A stretch of DNA of 19,187 nucleotides from Desulfobacteraceae bacterium (GTDB taxonomy: Bacteria > Desulfobacterota > Desulfobacteria > Desulfobacterales > JAUWMJ01). Of the stretch, positions 1-8,323 are shown piece by piece. Position 1 is the first letter of the stretch; each line of letters starts with the position of its first letter. The stretch spans positions 1 to 19,187 of the forward strand of contig JAUWOH010000013.1 in the NCBI GenBank assembly GCA_030612225.1, given 5' to 3'. Made by a program: the position numbers and the translations under genes. The notes beneath the pieces are model-generated. The model ran no database searches and had not been told where the DNA came from. It worked only from the letters and a program-made list of their open reading frames with translations.

Positions 1-3000
1 CACATATTCCGCAGCCGTGACATTCCGCCATATCAATAACCGCGTGGGAATCCTCATTAACTTTAGGTATTCCATACGGGCACGTTCTGACACAGGTGAG
101 ACAGGCGGCACATCTTGCTTCCTCAACCGATGCGACAACTCCACCCACCATGATTTCTTCCTTTGCAAGAATGGTCATGGCCCTTGAGGCGGCAGCCTTT
201 GCCTGAGTGATACTCTCTTCTATGGGTTTGGGATAATGCGCAAGGCCGGCCAAAAAGATTCCCTCTGATGAGAAATCGACGGGACGGAGTTTAGCGTGGG
301 CTTCAATCAGGAACCCCTCACTGTTTACCGGAACCTTGAAAAGTTCAAACAATTCATTATTGGCGTTTGGAACAATTCCGGATGCAAGCACCAGAATATC
401 CGGCTTAAGCCGTACCGGCATGCCGAGAACATGATCCGTAACCGTCACGGAAAGATGATCGTCTTCCAGGGATTCAACCTTGGGCAGATCCTTCAGACTG
501 TAACGGATAAATATCACTCCGGCCTCCCTTGCCTGTAAATACAGCGCTTCTCTGAATCCGTAGGAACGGATATCTCTGTAGAGAATGTAAACCTTCATTT
601 TCGGATTCTTTTTTTTAAAGAGCAGGGCGCTTTTCAGACTGTGTGTGCAGCAAATTTTACTGCAGTATGGCCTTTCGGGTATTCTGGATCCTACACACTG
701 AATAAAAACAACGCTTTTGGCCCCTGAGAGTCGTTCATCACTTTCAGTAAACGCCCGGTCCATGTCCAGCTGAGTCATCACATCGGGATGCTCCCCATAA
801 AGATATTGCTCTGGGATTTTCTCTCTTCCCCCTGTGGCAAGGACGGTTACCGCATGATCGATTTTAATTTCCTCGCCCTCTCCGTTCAGAGAGGTGAGTG
901 TTGTGGAAAAATTACCGATGCTTCCTGTGTTCCCGGTTACCTTTGTCTGCATGAAAAGCTCGATATTGGGGTGATTTTTCACATGGCTCACAAGATCTTC
1001 GAGATAGGGTCCTATCTTTTCTCTCTGCCATGTCGTCCCGAGAATATTAGCGTTTCCGCCAAGTTCTATGGATTTTTCCACCAGATAAACCATGCGCCCC
1101 TGGTCTGCGATTCCAACGGCGGATTCCATGCCAGAGACTCCACCGCCGATTACAAGGGCGGCTTTGCTTATCTTTAAAGAGACTTGATGCAGCGGTTCAC
1201 TATAAGTTGCCTTGGCAACCGCCATGCGAACTAAATCCTTGGCCTTTTCGGTGGCTTTTTCCGGATTGTCCATGTGAACCCAGGTGTTGTGGTCCCGAAT
1301 ATTGGCCATTTCAAAAAGGTATTTGTTCAAGCCGGCATCACGGATAGTTTCTTGAAACAACGGCTCGTGGGTGCGTGGTGAGCATGACGCCACAACCACC
1401 CTGTTGATACCTTTTTCCCGTATTATTTGCTTGATGTGATCCTGATTGTCCTGGGAACATGCAAACAGATTATCCTCCACATGGATCACATGGGGCAGAT
1501 CCCTCGCATAATCCCGTATTGCCGGGACGTCCGCCACTCCGCCGATATTGATTCCGCAGTTACACACGAATACGCCAATCCGCGGTTTCTGTCCGGTAAC
1601 ATCCTCTTCAGGGGGACTTTCCTTTACGTGGGTAAGAGACCATCTGGCATCGGAAAGGTTGCCGGTTGCGGCTGCCGCAGAGGCGGAAGCCTCCATTACA
1701 GCATGCGGTATATCCTTTGGCTCCTGAAAAGTTCCGCAAACGAAAATTCCTTCCCTGTTGGTGCTTACCGGAGAAAGACAGCTTGTTTTTGCAAATCCGT
1801 GGTCGTTAAGTTCCACCCCCATCTTTTCAGCAAGCCCCGCAACATCTTTACTAGGAGAAAGCCCCACGGAAAGGACAACCATGTCAAACCTCTCCTCTGC
1901 TCTTTTCCCTGATTCAGTAGCATATACGATACGTAGCTTGTCATCTTCATCAGGGAAAACCGAGTGGATCCTCGATCGGATAAAACGGACGCCATAGTCT
2001 TCCTGAGCCCTCAGATTATACTTGTCAAAATCCTTACCATAGGTTCGCAGATCCATGAAAAAAATCGCGGTATCCAAAGGATCGTCACTGTGCTCTTTTG
2101 CTATCACAGCCTGTTTATTGGCATACATGCAGCAGACCGACGAACAGTAGCTGTTGTCACAGGTATTTATGTCCCTTGACCCTACACATTGCAGCCAGGC
2201 TATTTTGGCCGGTGCCTTTTTGTCCGAAGGCCTGACCAGGTGCCCTTTATATGGCCCGGATGCGGAAAGCATTCTCTCAAACTCGATACTGGTAACCACA
2301 TTGGGGTGGGAGGCATAACTGTATGTGTCGTATAGGGCCGGATCAAAGGGTGTAAACCCCGGTGATAGAATTACAGCTCCCACATGGGCCTCGTGCACAA
2401 CCGGTTTCATCTCATGATCTATGGCCCCTGCCAGACAAGCCTTTACACACTGGTAACACTCGGAACAGACACCGCATTCAAGACAGCGTGCTGCTTCTTT
2501 TCTTACCATCTGTTCATCCATCCCGGTCTGGACTGCTTTAAAACCTTTTGTTCGATCATCAGGCGAAAGACACGGCATCTTTTCTCTTTCAAGAGGCCGG
2601 ACATTACTGATATCCACATCCAGAAACGGTTCCGGTTTTTCAGGTCTTTCCTTTTTCAGGTCTTCGCCTTTTAAAAACCGATCGATTGAAACTGCCGCCT
2701 CTTTTCCCGCCGCAATTGCATCTACCACTGTACTGGGACCGGTTACGGCATCACCGCCTGCAAATATGTCCGGATCATCCGTCTGGAGTGTTACGGAATC
2801 AACGTTAATGGTGCCCCAATCGCTGAGAGTGCACTCGCATTCGTCAGTAATACAGGCCCAGTCAGACTCCTGGCCGATGGCAGGAATCATGGCATCCACA
2901 TCAATAGTAAACTCGGAGCCTTCAACAGCTACAGGACGTCTTCTCCCGCTGTTGTCCGGCTCGCCAAGTTCCATTTTTATGCACTCGATAGCCTTCACCC

Positions 3001-4345
3001 TTTGATTTTCTCCGATAACCCGGACGGGAGTTGTCAAGGTCATAATTTTAATGCCTTCCTCCCTGCACTCTTCTATCTCTTCCGCGTTGGCCGGCATCTC
3101 CTCTTCGCTGCGCCGGTATATGATAAACGGCTTTGATGAACCGTTGCGAAGGGCGGTTCTTGCGGAATCCATGGCAACATTGCCGCCACCGATTACTGCG
3201 ACCCTGTCGCCGAGGGAAACATCCTTGCCAAGATTCACATCCCGTAAAAAATCCACACCCGGATAACCCCCTTCAAGATCCTCACAGTCAATACCGAGCG
3301 CCTTACACTCCTGTGCTCCGACGCCCATAAAAAATGCCTTGTACCCCTTCTCCCTGAGCTGCCCTATTGTGATATCATTTCCGATATCGACTCCGGTTTC
3401 AAACCGGACTCCCAGATCCCGAATCACCTGTATTTCTGATTCGATGATATCACGGGGAAGCCTGTATTCGGGGATACCGATTCTCAGCATGCCGCCAAGG
3501 ACTTCATGTTTTTCCAGGACGGTAACCTGGTAACCTTCAATCCTTAAAAAATATGCACAAGCAAGTCCGGCCGGGCCACTGCCGATCACTGCCACCTTTT
3601 CTTCTCTTTTTGGTTTAACCTCAGGCTTGAAAGAGATATTGTTCTCTTTAGCCCAGTCTGCAAGAAACCTGTGGATAGACCGAATTGAAACCGGTTTATC
3701 CACCTTTGACCTTGTACAGATTACCTCGCATGGCTGGTGACAGACCCGTCCGCATACTCCGGGAAACGGATGTTCTTCCATAAAGAGCTCATATGCCTCT
3801 TTATATTTACCATGGTTTATCAGGGCCAGGCATCCCTGAAAACTCGGATTGGCAGGGCAGCCGGCCTTACATGGCGCAACGCCTTTTTTTTCTATGGTAT
3901 AAGCACCGGGCATTGCCTGTGGATAAAGTTGAAACGCAGCTTTTTGGTTTTGCAGCCCCTCGTCAAACCGGCTGGAAACCTCTATGGGACATACCTTTTG
4001 ACACTCTCCGCATGCGGTGCATTTATCTATATCTACATAACGTGGCTGCTGCAGCAGCTTTACATGAAAATTACCCGCTTCGCCGGTTATCTCTTCCACT
4101 TCGGTCATGGTTAGAAGCTCTACATTCAGGTGTCTTCCAGCTTCTACCAGCTTGGGTGATATGATGCACATGGAACAGTCATTGGTTGGAAAAGTCTTGT
4201 CCAATTGTGCCATTACTCCACCGATAGCCGAATTCTTTTCAACCAGATAGACAAGATAGCCTGAATCAGCCAGGTCCAGGGATGCCTGGATTCCTGCAAT
4301 TCCGCCCCCAACGACCAGAACAGAACCTGTGGCTTGTTTTGACAT
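1..4345 (-). CDS. hdrA: Giant HdrA-like flavo-iron-sulfur protein with embedded GltD-like module (partial, runs off left edge)
   Basis: One uninterrupted reading frame of at least 1448 codons, with no stop before base 1. The ATG at 4345 follows a strong AGGAGG site at 4354-4359. Order of parts: an HdrA N-terminal FAD motif (VVGGGIAG, about residues 11-18), the HdrA signature NDCSMCIISPKLVE (Cys57, Cys60) and a CxxCxxCxxxC ferredoxin motif (Cys109, 112, 115, 119). Next comes a glutamate-synthase-small-subunit (GltD)-like section from about 150 to 600, with its own cysteine cluster, an FAD motif IGSGPAG (about 255) and an NAD(P) motif IGGGNVAMDSA (about 385). After that are further Cys-rich motifs near 625, a second HdrA-type body (FVCNCGINIGG near 922, VIGGGVSGMESA near 1060, CVGSR and SKICC motifs) and a ferredoxin motif at the truncated end. 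HdrA proteins carry the flavin that bifurcates or confurcates electrons. The GltD-like insert suggests NAD(P)H as one partner. It lies 233 bp behind the Hdr selenoprotein and probably forms a complex with it. Confidence 0.93.
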   Translation of the reverse strand, partial: MSKQATGSVLVVGGGIAGIQASLDLADSGYLVYLVEKNSAIGGVMAQLDKTFPTNDCSMCIISPKLVEAGRHLNVELLTMTEVEEITGEAGNFHVKLLQQPRYVDIDKCTACGECQKVCPIEVSSRFDEGLQNQKAAFQLYPQAMPGAYTIEKKGVAPCKAGCPANPSFQGCLALINHGKYKEAYELFMEEHPFPGVCGRVCHQPCEVICTRSKVDKPVSIRSIHRFLADWAKENNISFKPEVKPKREEKVAVIGSGPAGLACAYFLRIEGYQVTVLEKHEVLGGMLRIGIPEYRLPRDIIESEIQVIRDLGVRFETGVDIGNDITIGQLREKGYKAFFMGVGAQECKALGIDCEDLEGGYPGVDFLRDVNLGKDVSLGDRVAVIGGGNVAMDSARTALRNGSSKPFIIYRRSEEEMPANAEEIEECREEGIKIMTLTTPVRVIGENQRVKAIECIKMELGEPDNSGRRRPVAVEGSEFTIDVDAMIPAIGQESDWACITDECECTLSDWGTINVDSVTLQTDDPDIFAGGDAVTGPSTVVDAIAAGKEAAVSIDRFLKGEDLKKERPEKPEPFLDVDISNVRPLEREKMPCLSPDDRTKGFKAVQTGMDEQMVRKEAARCLECGVCSECYQCVKACLAGAIDHEMKPVVHEAHVGAVILSPGFTPFDPALYDTYSYASHPNVVTSIEFERMLSASGPYKGHLVRPSDKKAPAKIAWLQCVGSRDINTCDNSYCSSVCCMYANKQAVIAKEHSDDPLDTAIFFMDLRTYGKDFDKYNLRAQEDYGVRFIRSRIHSVFPDEDDKLRIVYATESGKRAEERFDMVVLSVGLSPSKDVAGLAEKMGVELNDHGFAKTSCLSPVSTNREGIFVCGTFQEPKDIPHAVMEASASAAAATGNLSDARWSLTHVKESPPEEDVTGQKPRIGVFVCNCGINIGGVADVPAIRDYARDLPHVIHVEDNLFACSQDNQDHIKQIIREKGINRVVVASCSPRTHEPLFQETIRDAGLNKYLFEMANIRDHNTWVHMDNPEKATEKAKDLVRMAVAKATYSEPLHQVSLKISKAALVIGGGVSGMESAVGIADQGRMVYLVEKSIELGGNANILGTTWQREKIGPYLEDLVSHVKNHPNIELFMQTKVTGNTGSIGNFSTTLTSLNGEGEEIKIDHAVTVLATGGREKIPEQYLYGEHPDVMTQLDMDRAFTESDERLSGAKSVVFIQCVGSRIPERPYCSKICCTHSLKSALLFKKKNPKMKVYILYRDIRSYGFREALYLQAREAGVIFIRYSLKDLPKVESLEDDHLSVTVTDHVLGMPVRLKPDILVLASGIVPNANNELFELFKVPVNSEGFLIEAHAKLRPVDFSSEGIFLAGLAHYPKPIEESITQAKAAASRAMTILAKEEIMVGGVVASVEEARCAACLTCVRTCPYGIPKVNEDSHAVIDMAECHGCGIC

Positions 4346-4412
4346 TATTACGTCCTCCTTTGCCCGGAAGCTCTCCGCTATACTCTCCGGTATGGGATGT
4401 TAATCGGCAAAC

Positions 4413-4534
4413 AGCCCGCTAAGGGCTCACTCAAAAACAACTTCACATTTTATGCGCCGATGCATCCCGCCTGGCTGCGTTGCGAAAACTCGGAATATCC
4501 AGATATTCCTGCGCTTTCGCGTCTTGCCAGCCGG
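4413..4534. repeat. Imperfect palindromic intergenic repeat between the Hdr genes
   Basis: The 233-bp gap between the Hdr selenoprotein and hdrA holds a large imperfect hairpin. Its core is GGAATATC (4492-4499), a CA spacer, then GATATTCC (4502-4509). Flanking arms at 4471-4489 and 4511-4534 also match one another when reversed, with small gaps. A second small hairpin (AGCCC/GGGCT, 4413-4427) lies on the hdrA side. It looks like a dispersed REP/MITE-type element; there is no clear U-tract, so readthrough into hdrA is plausible. No gene is seen in this gap. Confidence 0.7.
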
Positions 4535-4578
4535 GCGCTTCAACGCCTAAAGATTGCGAACTTATTTCTTCGTGAACC

Positions 4579-5865
4579 CTAAAGTCCGAACTCCGCAAGG
4601 TCAGGCCCGAGGTAAGCCCTTTCGTTTTCCCCCAGCATCCCCATGGCCAGGCATATTAGGGTCCAAATATGTACGACATGGTAATTGCCACCGTAAAATT
4701 TACCTATATCTTCCATCTGACCATGGCAGTTGTGGCATGGCGCGAACACATACTTTGCCCCTGTTTTCATGATCTGGTCAAATTTAACCTTGCCGTATGC
4801 CCGCCGCTGTTCGGTTAATCCTGCCTGCAATGCGCCGCCACCACCGCCGCAGCAGAAATTATTCGTTCCACAGGGGATCATGTCCACAAAATTTTTCTCT
4901 CCGACAACTGTTTTAATCACAAACCGGAGATCTTCGGCCATCTTTTCTCCCCAGGTCTTTCTGACGATGTTACAGGGGTCCTGTAAGGTGAATTTAATTT
5001 TAAGGTCCCTGTTCCAGTCGGAATTAACCTTCAGCTTTCCTTCCTTTATCCATTGTGCATACAGGGTGATGATACTTGTAAATTCGAAGTTGTGAGGTAT
5101 ATTGAATTTTTTCAATCCTTCCAGGATTGCAAAGAATGAATGCCCTCATTCGGTATTGACAACAACCTTTGCGCCAAGGTTGTTGTCGATATGATAGACG
5201 AATTCTTCAAGAATATACTTCCATCCCTCCTCATCGCCAAGAAACAGGCAGTAATTTTCTCCTGCCCACATGACCGACGGGTAGGTCCAATCGGCTCCAA
5301 CCATGTGAAGTATCTTCCATAACGGTCCCAACTCGTCCGGCTCCGTCACCGGTTCGCGCGAATTCTGATTAATGACTATGTGGGCATCCTTCCTGTCTAC
5401 AGTAACCTGAAGATCCTTGAATTTAGGATCGTTTTCCCTTATCTCTTCGGCAACATCCTCCACGACCCATATAAAGTCCTTGGAAGGAACCCCCATGGCA
5501 TTTCCCGCCCTGATATGCTGGTCGCAGGACCCTCTGATACCTTTGGGAGCTTTGTCCCTGGGCCATGATCTCCTCATGCTATAGACAAGCTTTGGAATAT
5601 TGATTTTCATCGGGCATGCTTTGAAACACCTGCCACACATGGTACATACCCATGCCCATGGTGTTTTCTTGACTTCATCATCCATCCCCAGTAAAACCAT
5701 TCTCAAAAGCTTCCTCGGATCCATGTCCAATAGTTCCGATGCGGGGCATCCTCCTGTGCAAGTCCCGCAGGTCAGGCACAAATCCAGATTGGCCTCGGGA
5801 ATACTTTCCTGAACACTCTCCTTAAAATCACAATCCAGTTCATCCAATTCGATTAGTGATGTCAT
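4579..5865 (-). CDS. HdrC/HdrD-like CCG-domain iron-sulfur protein, selenoprotein (Sec240)
   Basis: ATG at 5865 follows AAAGGAG about 8 nt upstream. The frame has one TGA (5146-5148) and then continues in the same frame to a stop at 4579, giving 428 residues if TGA is selenocysteine at 240. N-terminal HdrC-like part: two CxxCxxCxxxC motifs (Cys30, 33, 36, 40 and Cys74, 77, 80, 84) for two [4Fe-4S] clusters. C-terminal HdrB/HdrD-like part: a complete CCG cluster motif, Cys298, Cys338-Cys339 and Cys377-x2-Cys380, expected to hold a non-cubane [4Fe-4S] centre. The first CCG half is degenerate: I see only Cys206 plus the UGA. Around the UGA the protein reads VVVNTE-U-GHSFF, where relatives of the HdrD/DsrK type carry E-C-G-H. 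Replacement of exactly that Cys, with homology continuing on both sides, argues for Sec rather than a pseudogene. Likely role: the thiol/disulfide or electron-transfer subunit partnering HdrA; the substrate is unknown. Confidence 0.88.
5111..5148 (-). promoter_or_regulatory. Selenocysteine UGA plus candidate bacterial SECIS hairpin in the Hdr gene
   Basis: The UGA occupies 5148-5146. Starting 16 nt later is a perfect 6-bp stem CAATCC / GGATTG (5129-5124 and 5118-5113) closing a 5-nt loop UGGAA (5123-5119). The stem can be extended outward by three U-A pairs after one G/A mismatch. There are 22 nt between the UGA and the loop, and a G is at the second loop position. This matches the known geometry of bacterial SECIS elements read by SelB. 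The fdhA hairpin in this window has almost the same spacing (23 nt). Confidence 0.75.
5158..5187 (-). repeat. Perfect 12-bp inverted repeat just upstream of the Sec codon
   Basis: Within the coding sequence, GACAACAACCTT and its exact reverse complement (5158-5169 and 5176-5187) are separated by 6 nt. The mRNA can form a 12-bp stem that ends 9 nt before the UGA. It encodes DNNLGAKVVV, so it could be a by-product of coding, but the perfection and position are striking. Confidence 0.8.
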
Positions 5866-5976
5866 CTCATTGGTCTCCTTTATTTTGTCCTGAAAAACCT
5901 GGTCCTTTGGGATAGGTCAGAGATAGATGGCTCTGCCTTGGAGTTTTGTGTCTAAAATCACAAAGTCCAAACACCT

Positions 5977-6055
5977 AATTCCAAATAAATTTCAAACTCC
6001 AAATTCCAAACCGGTTCAAAGCGATTGTTTTTTTGTTTGGAATTTTGAATTTTGG
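5977..6055. repeat. AT-rich direct and inverted repeats between metF-like and Hdr genes
   Basis: The 200-bp gap 5866-6065 contains repeated AATTCCAAA words (5977-5985, 6002-6010). It also contains an 11-bp inverted repeat AAATTCCAAAC / GTTTGGAATTT (6001-6011 and 6035-6045). On the minus strand the hairpin is not followed by a U-tract, so it is a weak terminator at best. The remainder of the gap shows no gene. Confidence 0.6.
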
Positions 6056-6065
6056 TCATAGTTAT

Positions 6066-6944
6066 TTATTTAAGTTTGGCTGCATCCATGTATAGCTTCA
6101 GTTTGTCCACTCCTCCGAATGTAATGATGTGAACCCCTTGACAAAGATCCTTCAGGTCATTTACCGTATCGGCAAAAAGATCAATGCTTGCCTTTTCCAG
6201 GTCCAAAGCCTCCGACAGTTTCTTAATGACCCAGTCAGGTACCAGCCCTGATTTGAAGTGGCGATTGATGAACCTGGCCATTCCAGCGGTTCTTAAGATC
6301 ATCACTTCTGCGATTACGGGAATCTGAAAGGGTTTTACCTGCTTGATAAACCTTTCAAACTGATCGACGTCGAAAATGGGAGTCGTAAGAAAATATTCAG
6401 TCCCCATATTTCCCATGGTTTCCATCTCCTGCATCCCCTGTTTCGGAACATTTTTACCCAAGGGGGACTCCACGCCCGATCCAAGGACAAATTCGATTTC
6501 TGAAGCCAACTTATTACCATCAATGGAATGGCCTTCCTTTATATGATCGAGTACCGATGCCAGCTTACCTGAGTCCACATGAAAGAACATGGTCTCCTGA
6601 AGACTGTCACCGGTGATGCGATAATCTTCTGTAAATACAAGAAGATTTTCAACGCCGGTCTCATGGGCATTTGTAAGGTCATTTTGAAGCTGAATGCGAT
6701 TCTTATCGCGGGTTGTGGTCTGGTAAATGGAGTTAAACCTGTTATTCTGTAGGATTTCACATGTTTTAATGCTGTCTCCCACAATCCCTTCAAGTTCCAC
6801 TTCCATTACCGATATACCGTCCACACGCCCTTTTATTCGTTTCAGGTCCTCAACCAGCTTTTCAGGATTATCATCCTCCATCGGTGCCTGGATTTCGGAA
6901 GTAACAACAAATTTCTTTCTTCTCAGTGCGTCTTTAAGTTTCAC
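6066..6944 (-). CDS. metF: Methylenetetrahydrofolate reductase family protein (MetF-like)
   Basis: 292 residues, the usual length of the family. It starts with GTG at 6944, preceded by AAAGGAGG at a good distance. The N-terminus VVTSEIQAP (Glu17) matches the first strand of the MTHFR (beta/alpha)8 barrel, where the catalytic glutamate sits in E. coli MetF. PVIAEVMILRTAGMARFINRH and the C-terminal GVHIITFGG strand are also MTHFR-like. The enzyme reduces methylene-THF to methyl-THF (or the reverse) in the methyl branch of the Wood-Ljungdahl pathway. It sits 200 bp upstream of the Hdr selenoprotein and 39 bp downstream of a response regulator. MetF-Hdr clustering is known from acetogens (HdrABC-MvhD-MetF), where the Hdr part couples this step to NADH and possibly another acceptor. 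That the same coupling occurs here is inferred. No MetV-like zinc subunit is seen in the window. Confidence 0.88.
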   Translation of the reverse strand: MKLKDALRRKKFVVTSEIQAPMEDDNPEKLVEDLKRIKGRVDGISVMEVELEGIVGDSIKTCEILQNNRFNSIYQTTTRDKNRIQLQNDLTNAHETGVENLLVFTEDYRITGDSLQETMFFHVDSGKLASVLDHIKEGHSIDGNKLASEIEFVLGSGVESPLGKNVPKQGMQEMETMGNMGTEYFLTTPIFDVDQFERFIKQVKPFQIPVIAEVMILRTAGMARFINRHFKSGLVPDWVIKKLSEALDLEKASIDLFADTVNDLKDLCQGVHIITFGGVDKLKLYMDAAKLK

Positions 6945-6983
6945 AGTTCGCCTCCTTTCATGGCAGTCCGAGAACTCGGGCTA

Positions 6984-7556
6984 CTATTTGAGCTCCAGTA
7001 ACCGGGCAACTTCCTCCTTCAGTTGAGGGAGGGGCAAAGGTTTGGAAAAGCAGACATCGGCGCCATGAGCCTTCATTTCTTTAAATTTTTCTTCGTCCAG
7101 ATAAGCGGACAAAACTATAATTTTTGTATCCCGGGTGAGCTCATTTGACTTGACTTTCCGGCAAACTTCGTTTCCTTTGATATCGGGCATCATTATATCC
7201 AGAATAATCAGATGGGGGTGAAAGTGATTGACCTGGAGTCCTGCCTCAAACCCGTCGGAAGCGGAAATCACATCGTAATCGTATTCATCCTCTTCAAGGG
7301 CCTGAACAAGGCTTTCCACAATAATAGGATCGTCATCCACGACAAGGATCCTTTTTCTTTTATCTTCCATCTCCACGTTTGGAATTGGAATCCCCTGTTT
7401 TCTCATGAATCCCTCCAGATCCGGCCTTTTTATCCGCCGATGCCCGCCAACGGTCTTGTATGCATTTATATGGCCGGCTTCTATCCAGTTGATGATAGTT
7501 ATTGAAGAAACTTTACAATACTTGCTCGCTTTGAAAACGGTAAATATATCATCCAT
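6984..7556 (-). CDS. Response regulator with N-terminal MerR/excisionase-type HTH and C-terminal receiver (copy 1)
   Basis: 190 residues from the ATG at 7556 (AAGGAGG upstream). Residues 5-50 form a MerR/excisionase-like helix-turn-helix with the characteristic WIEAGHINAYKTVGGHRRI stretch (24-42). After a linker around 55-68 comes a complete receiver domain: acidic triad Asp74-76, phosphoacceptor Asp120 (LIILDIMMP), Ser150 and Lys172. The order is reversed relative to most response regulators, where the receiver comes first. It is closely similar along its whole length to the gene at 10434-11006. As the first gene before metF and the Hdr genes, it may regulate that operon. No kinase lies next to it on this strand; the kinase at 8392 is divergent and is a candidate. 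Confidence 0.93.
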   Translation of the reverse strand: MDDIFTVFKASKYCKVSSITIINWIEAGHINAYKTVGGHRRIKRPDLEGFMRKQGIPIPNVEMEDKRKRILVVDDDPIIVESLVQALEEDEYDYDVISASDGFEAGLQVNHFHPHLIILDIMMPDIKGNEVCRKVKSNELTRDTKIIVLSAYLDEEKFKEMKAHGADVCFSKPLPLPQLKEEVARLLELK

Positions 7557-7649
7557 AGTCCTATCCTCCTTGCATCTTTAAATACCTTCATAAACGACGG
7601 TCTTGGTCTGATTAAAGTGAAAATTCCCGGAAAAGGAAACGGGTTTTTT

Positions 7650-7663
7650 CAGGATTAATCCTG
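7650..7663. promoter_or_regulatory. Perfect 14-bp palindrome, possible operator
   Basis: CAGGATTAATCCTG is its own reverse complement. It lies about 95 bp upstream of the regulator gene that starts at 7556, a position typical for a dimer-binding site. The binding protein is unknown; autoregulation by the HTH-receiver protein is a guess. Confidence 0.45.
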
Positions 7664-7701
7664 CAGCAGGTAAGTGATGTTTCGGCACTTATGTTCAGCG
7701 T

Positions 7702-7740
7702 GTGAGAGGAAAAAATATCCTATATAACGGGATATCTCAC
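7702..7740. repeat. Bipartite hairpin-forming inverted repeat
   Basis: GTGAG (7702-7706) pairs with CTCAC (7736-7740), and ATATCC (7715-7720) with GGATAT (7730-7735). The unpaired bases between the two stems are all on one side. It could be 5'-leader structure or a protein site for the regulator transcribed leftward. Confidence 0.4.
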
Positions 7741-8286
7741 TGCTTCAGAGAGAAAATTGCGACGGCCGAAAGTAAAGCCCGTCTTTTATGAATTTTTACA
7801 ATCAGTATATCCGTAAAAAAAAGAATGTCAAGAAAATAATAAAATAAATATAATTACTATAATTACTATACTCATAAAGGCTATATATTAAGAAATATAT
7901 TTAGTTATTTTATATATATTAGCTATTTTATTTTCTGGAAAAGGCCGCACTTTTCCACTATCTTGATATAGGTCAATGCACTACTAAGAGCCAATCGTGC
8001 AAATTTAAAAAGGCAATACAATGATTTGGTATGACTTATAAACGAAACAAATAGAGTGGTCATTTGCTTCAAGGGCGGTATAAAAGCATACTGGTTTAAA
8101 ATTATGCATATGGCAATAATCGTACCAATCTTTATTTTTCCACCTATTCTTCTTTTTCTCAACCTATGCTTGGGTTGCATTGTATGAAAGCCTGCTACAT
8201 GGTAAAATCAGTTACTTTTAGGTCTGATCTTGAAATAAGCAGAAGTTTTAGATATGTTGGTTTAGTCAGGGTCTTTAATTGATACA

Positions 8287-8323
8287 GTGAGACCTGCAAA
8301 AAGACACCTTTCGAAGGTCTCAC
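8287..8323. repeat. 9-bp inverted repeat upstream of the PAS kinase gene
   Basis: GTGAGACCT (8287-8295) and AGGTCTCAC (8315-8323) are exact reverse complements around a 19-nt loop. A smaller inner hairpin ACCTT-TCG-AAGGT is an alternative fold. It is 68 bp before the kinase start and has no U-tract, so it is more likely leader structure or an operator than a terminator. Confidence 0.5.

Noticed and set aside
296..4164. Several plus-strand frames of 60-160 codons opposite hdrA
   Set aside because: They are antisense to a continuous, clearly homologous 1448-codon gene and have no family features.
4579..5865. Two separate genes, or a pseudogene with a nonsense mutation, at the Hdr locus
   Set aside because: The frame is kept across the UGA, family features continue on both sides, the UGA replaces a conserved Cys, and a SECIS-like hairpin follows at the right distance.
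7556..7600. Short leader frame before the first regulator, as seen for the second
   Set aside because: An ATG upstream exists but lacks a ribosome site and its frame runs into the regulator gene out of frame without the tight stop-start overlap.
7923..8180. 85-codon minus-strand frame in the AT-rich gap
   Set aside because: Low-complexity content, no recognisable domain, no convincing ribosome site; likely chance.
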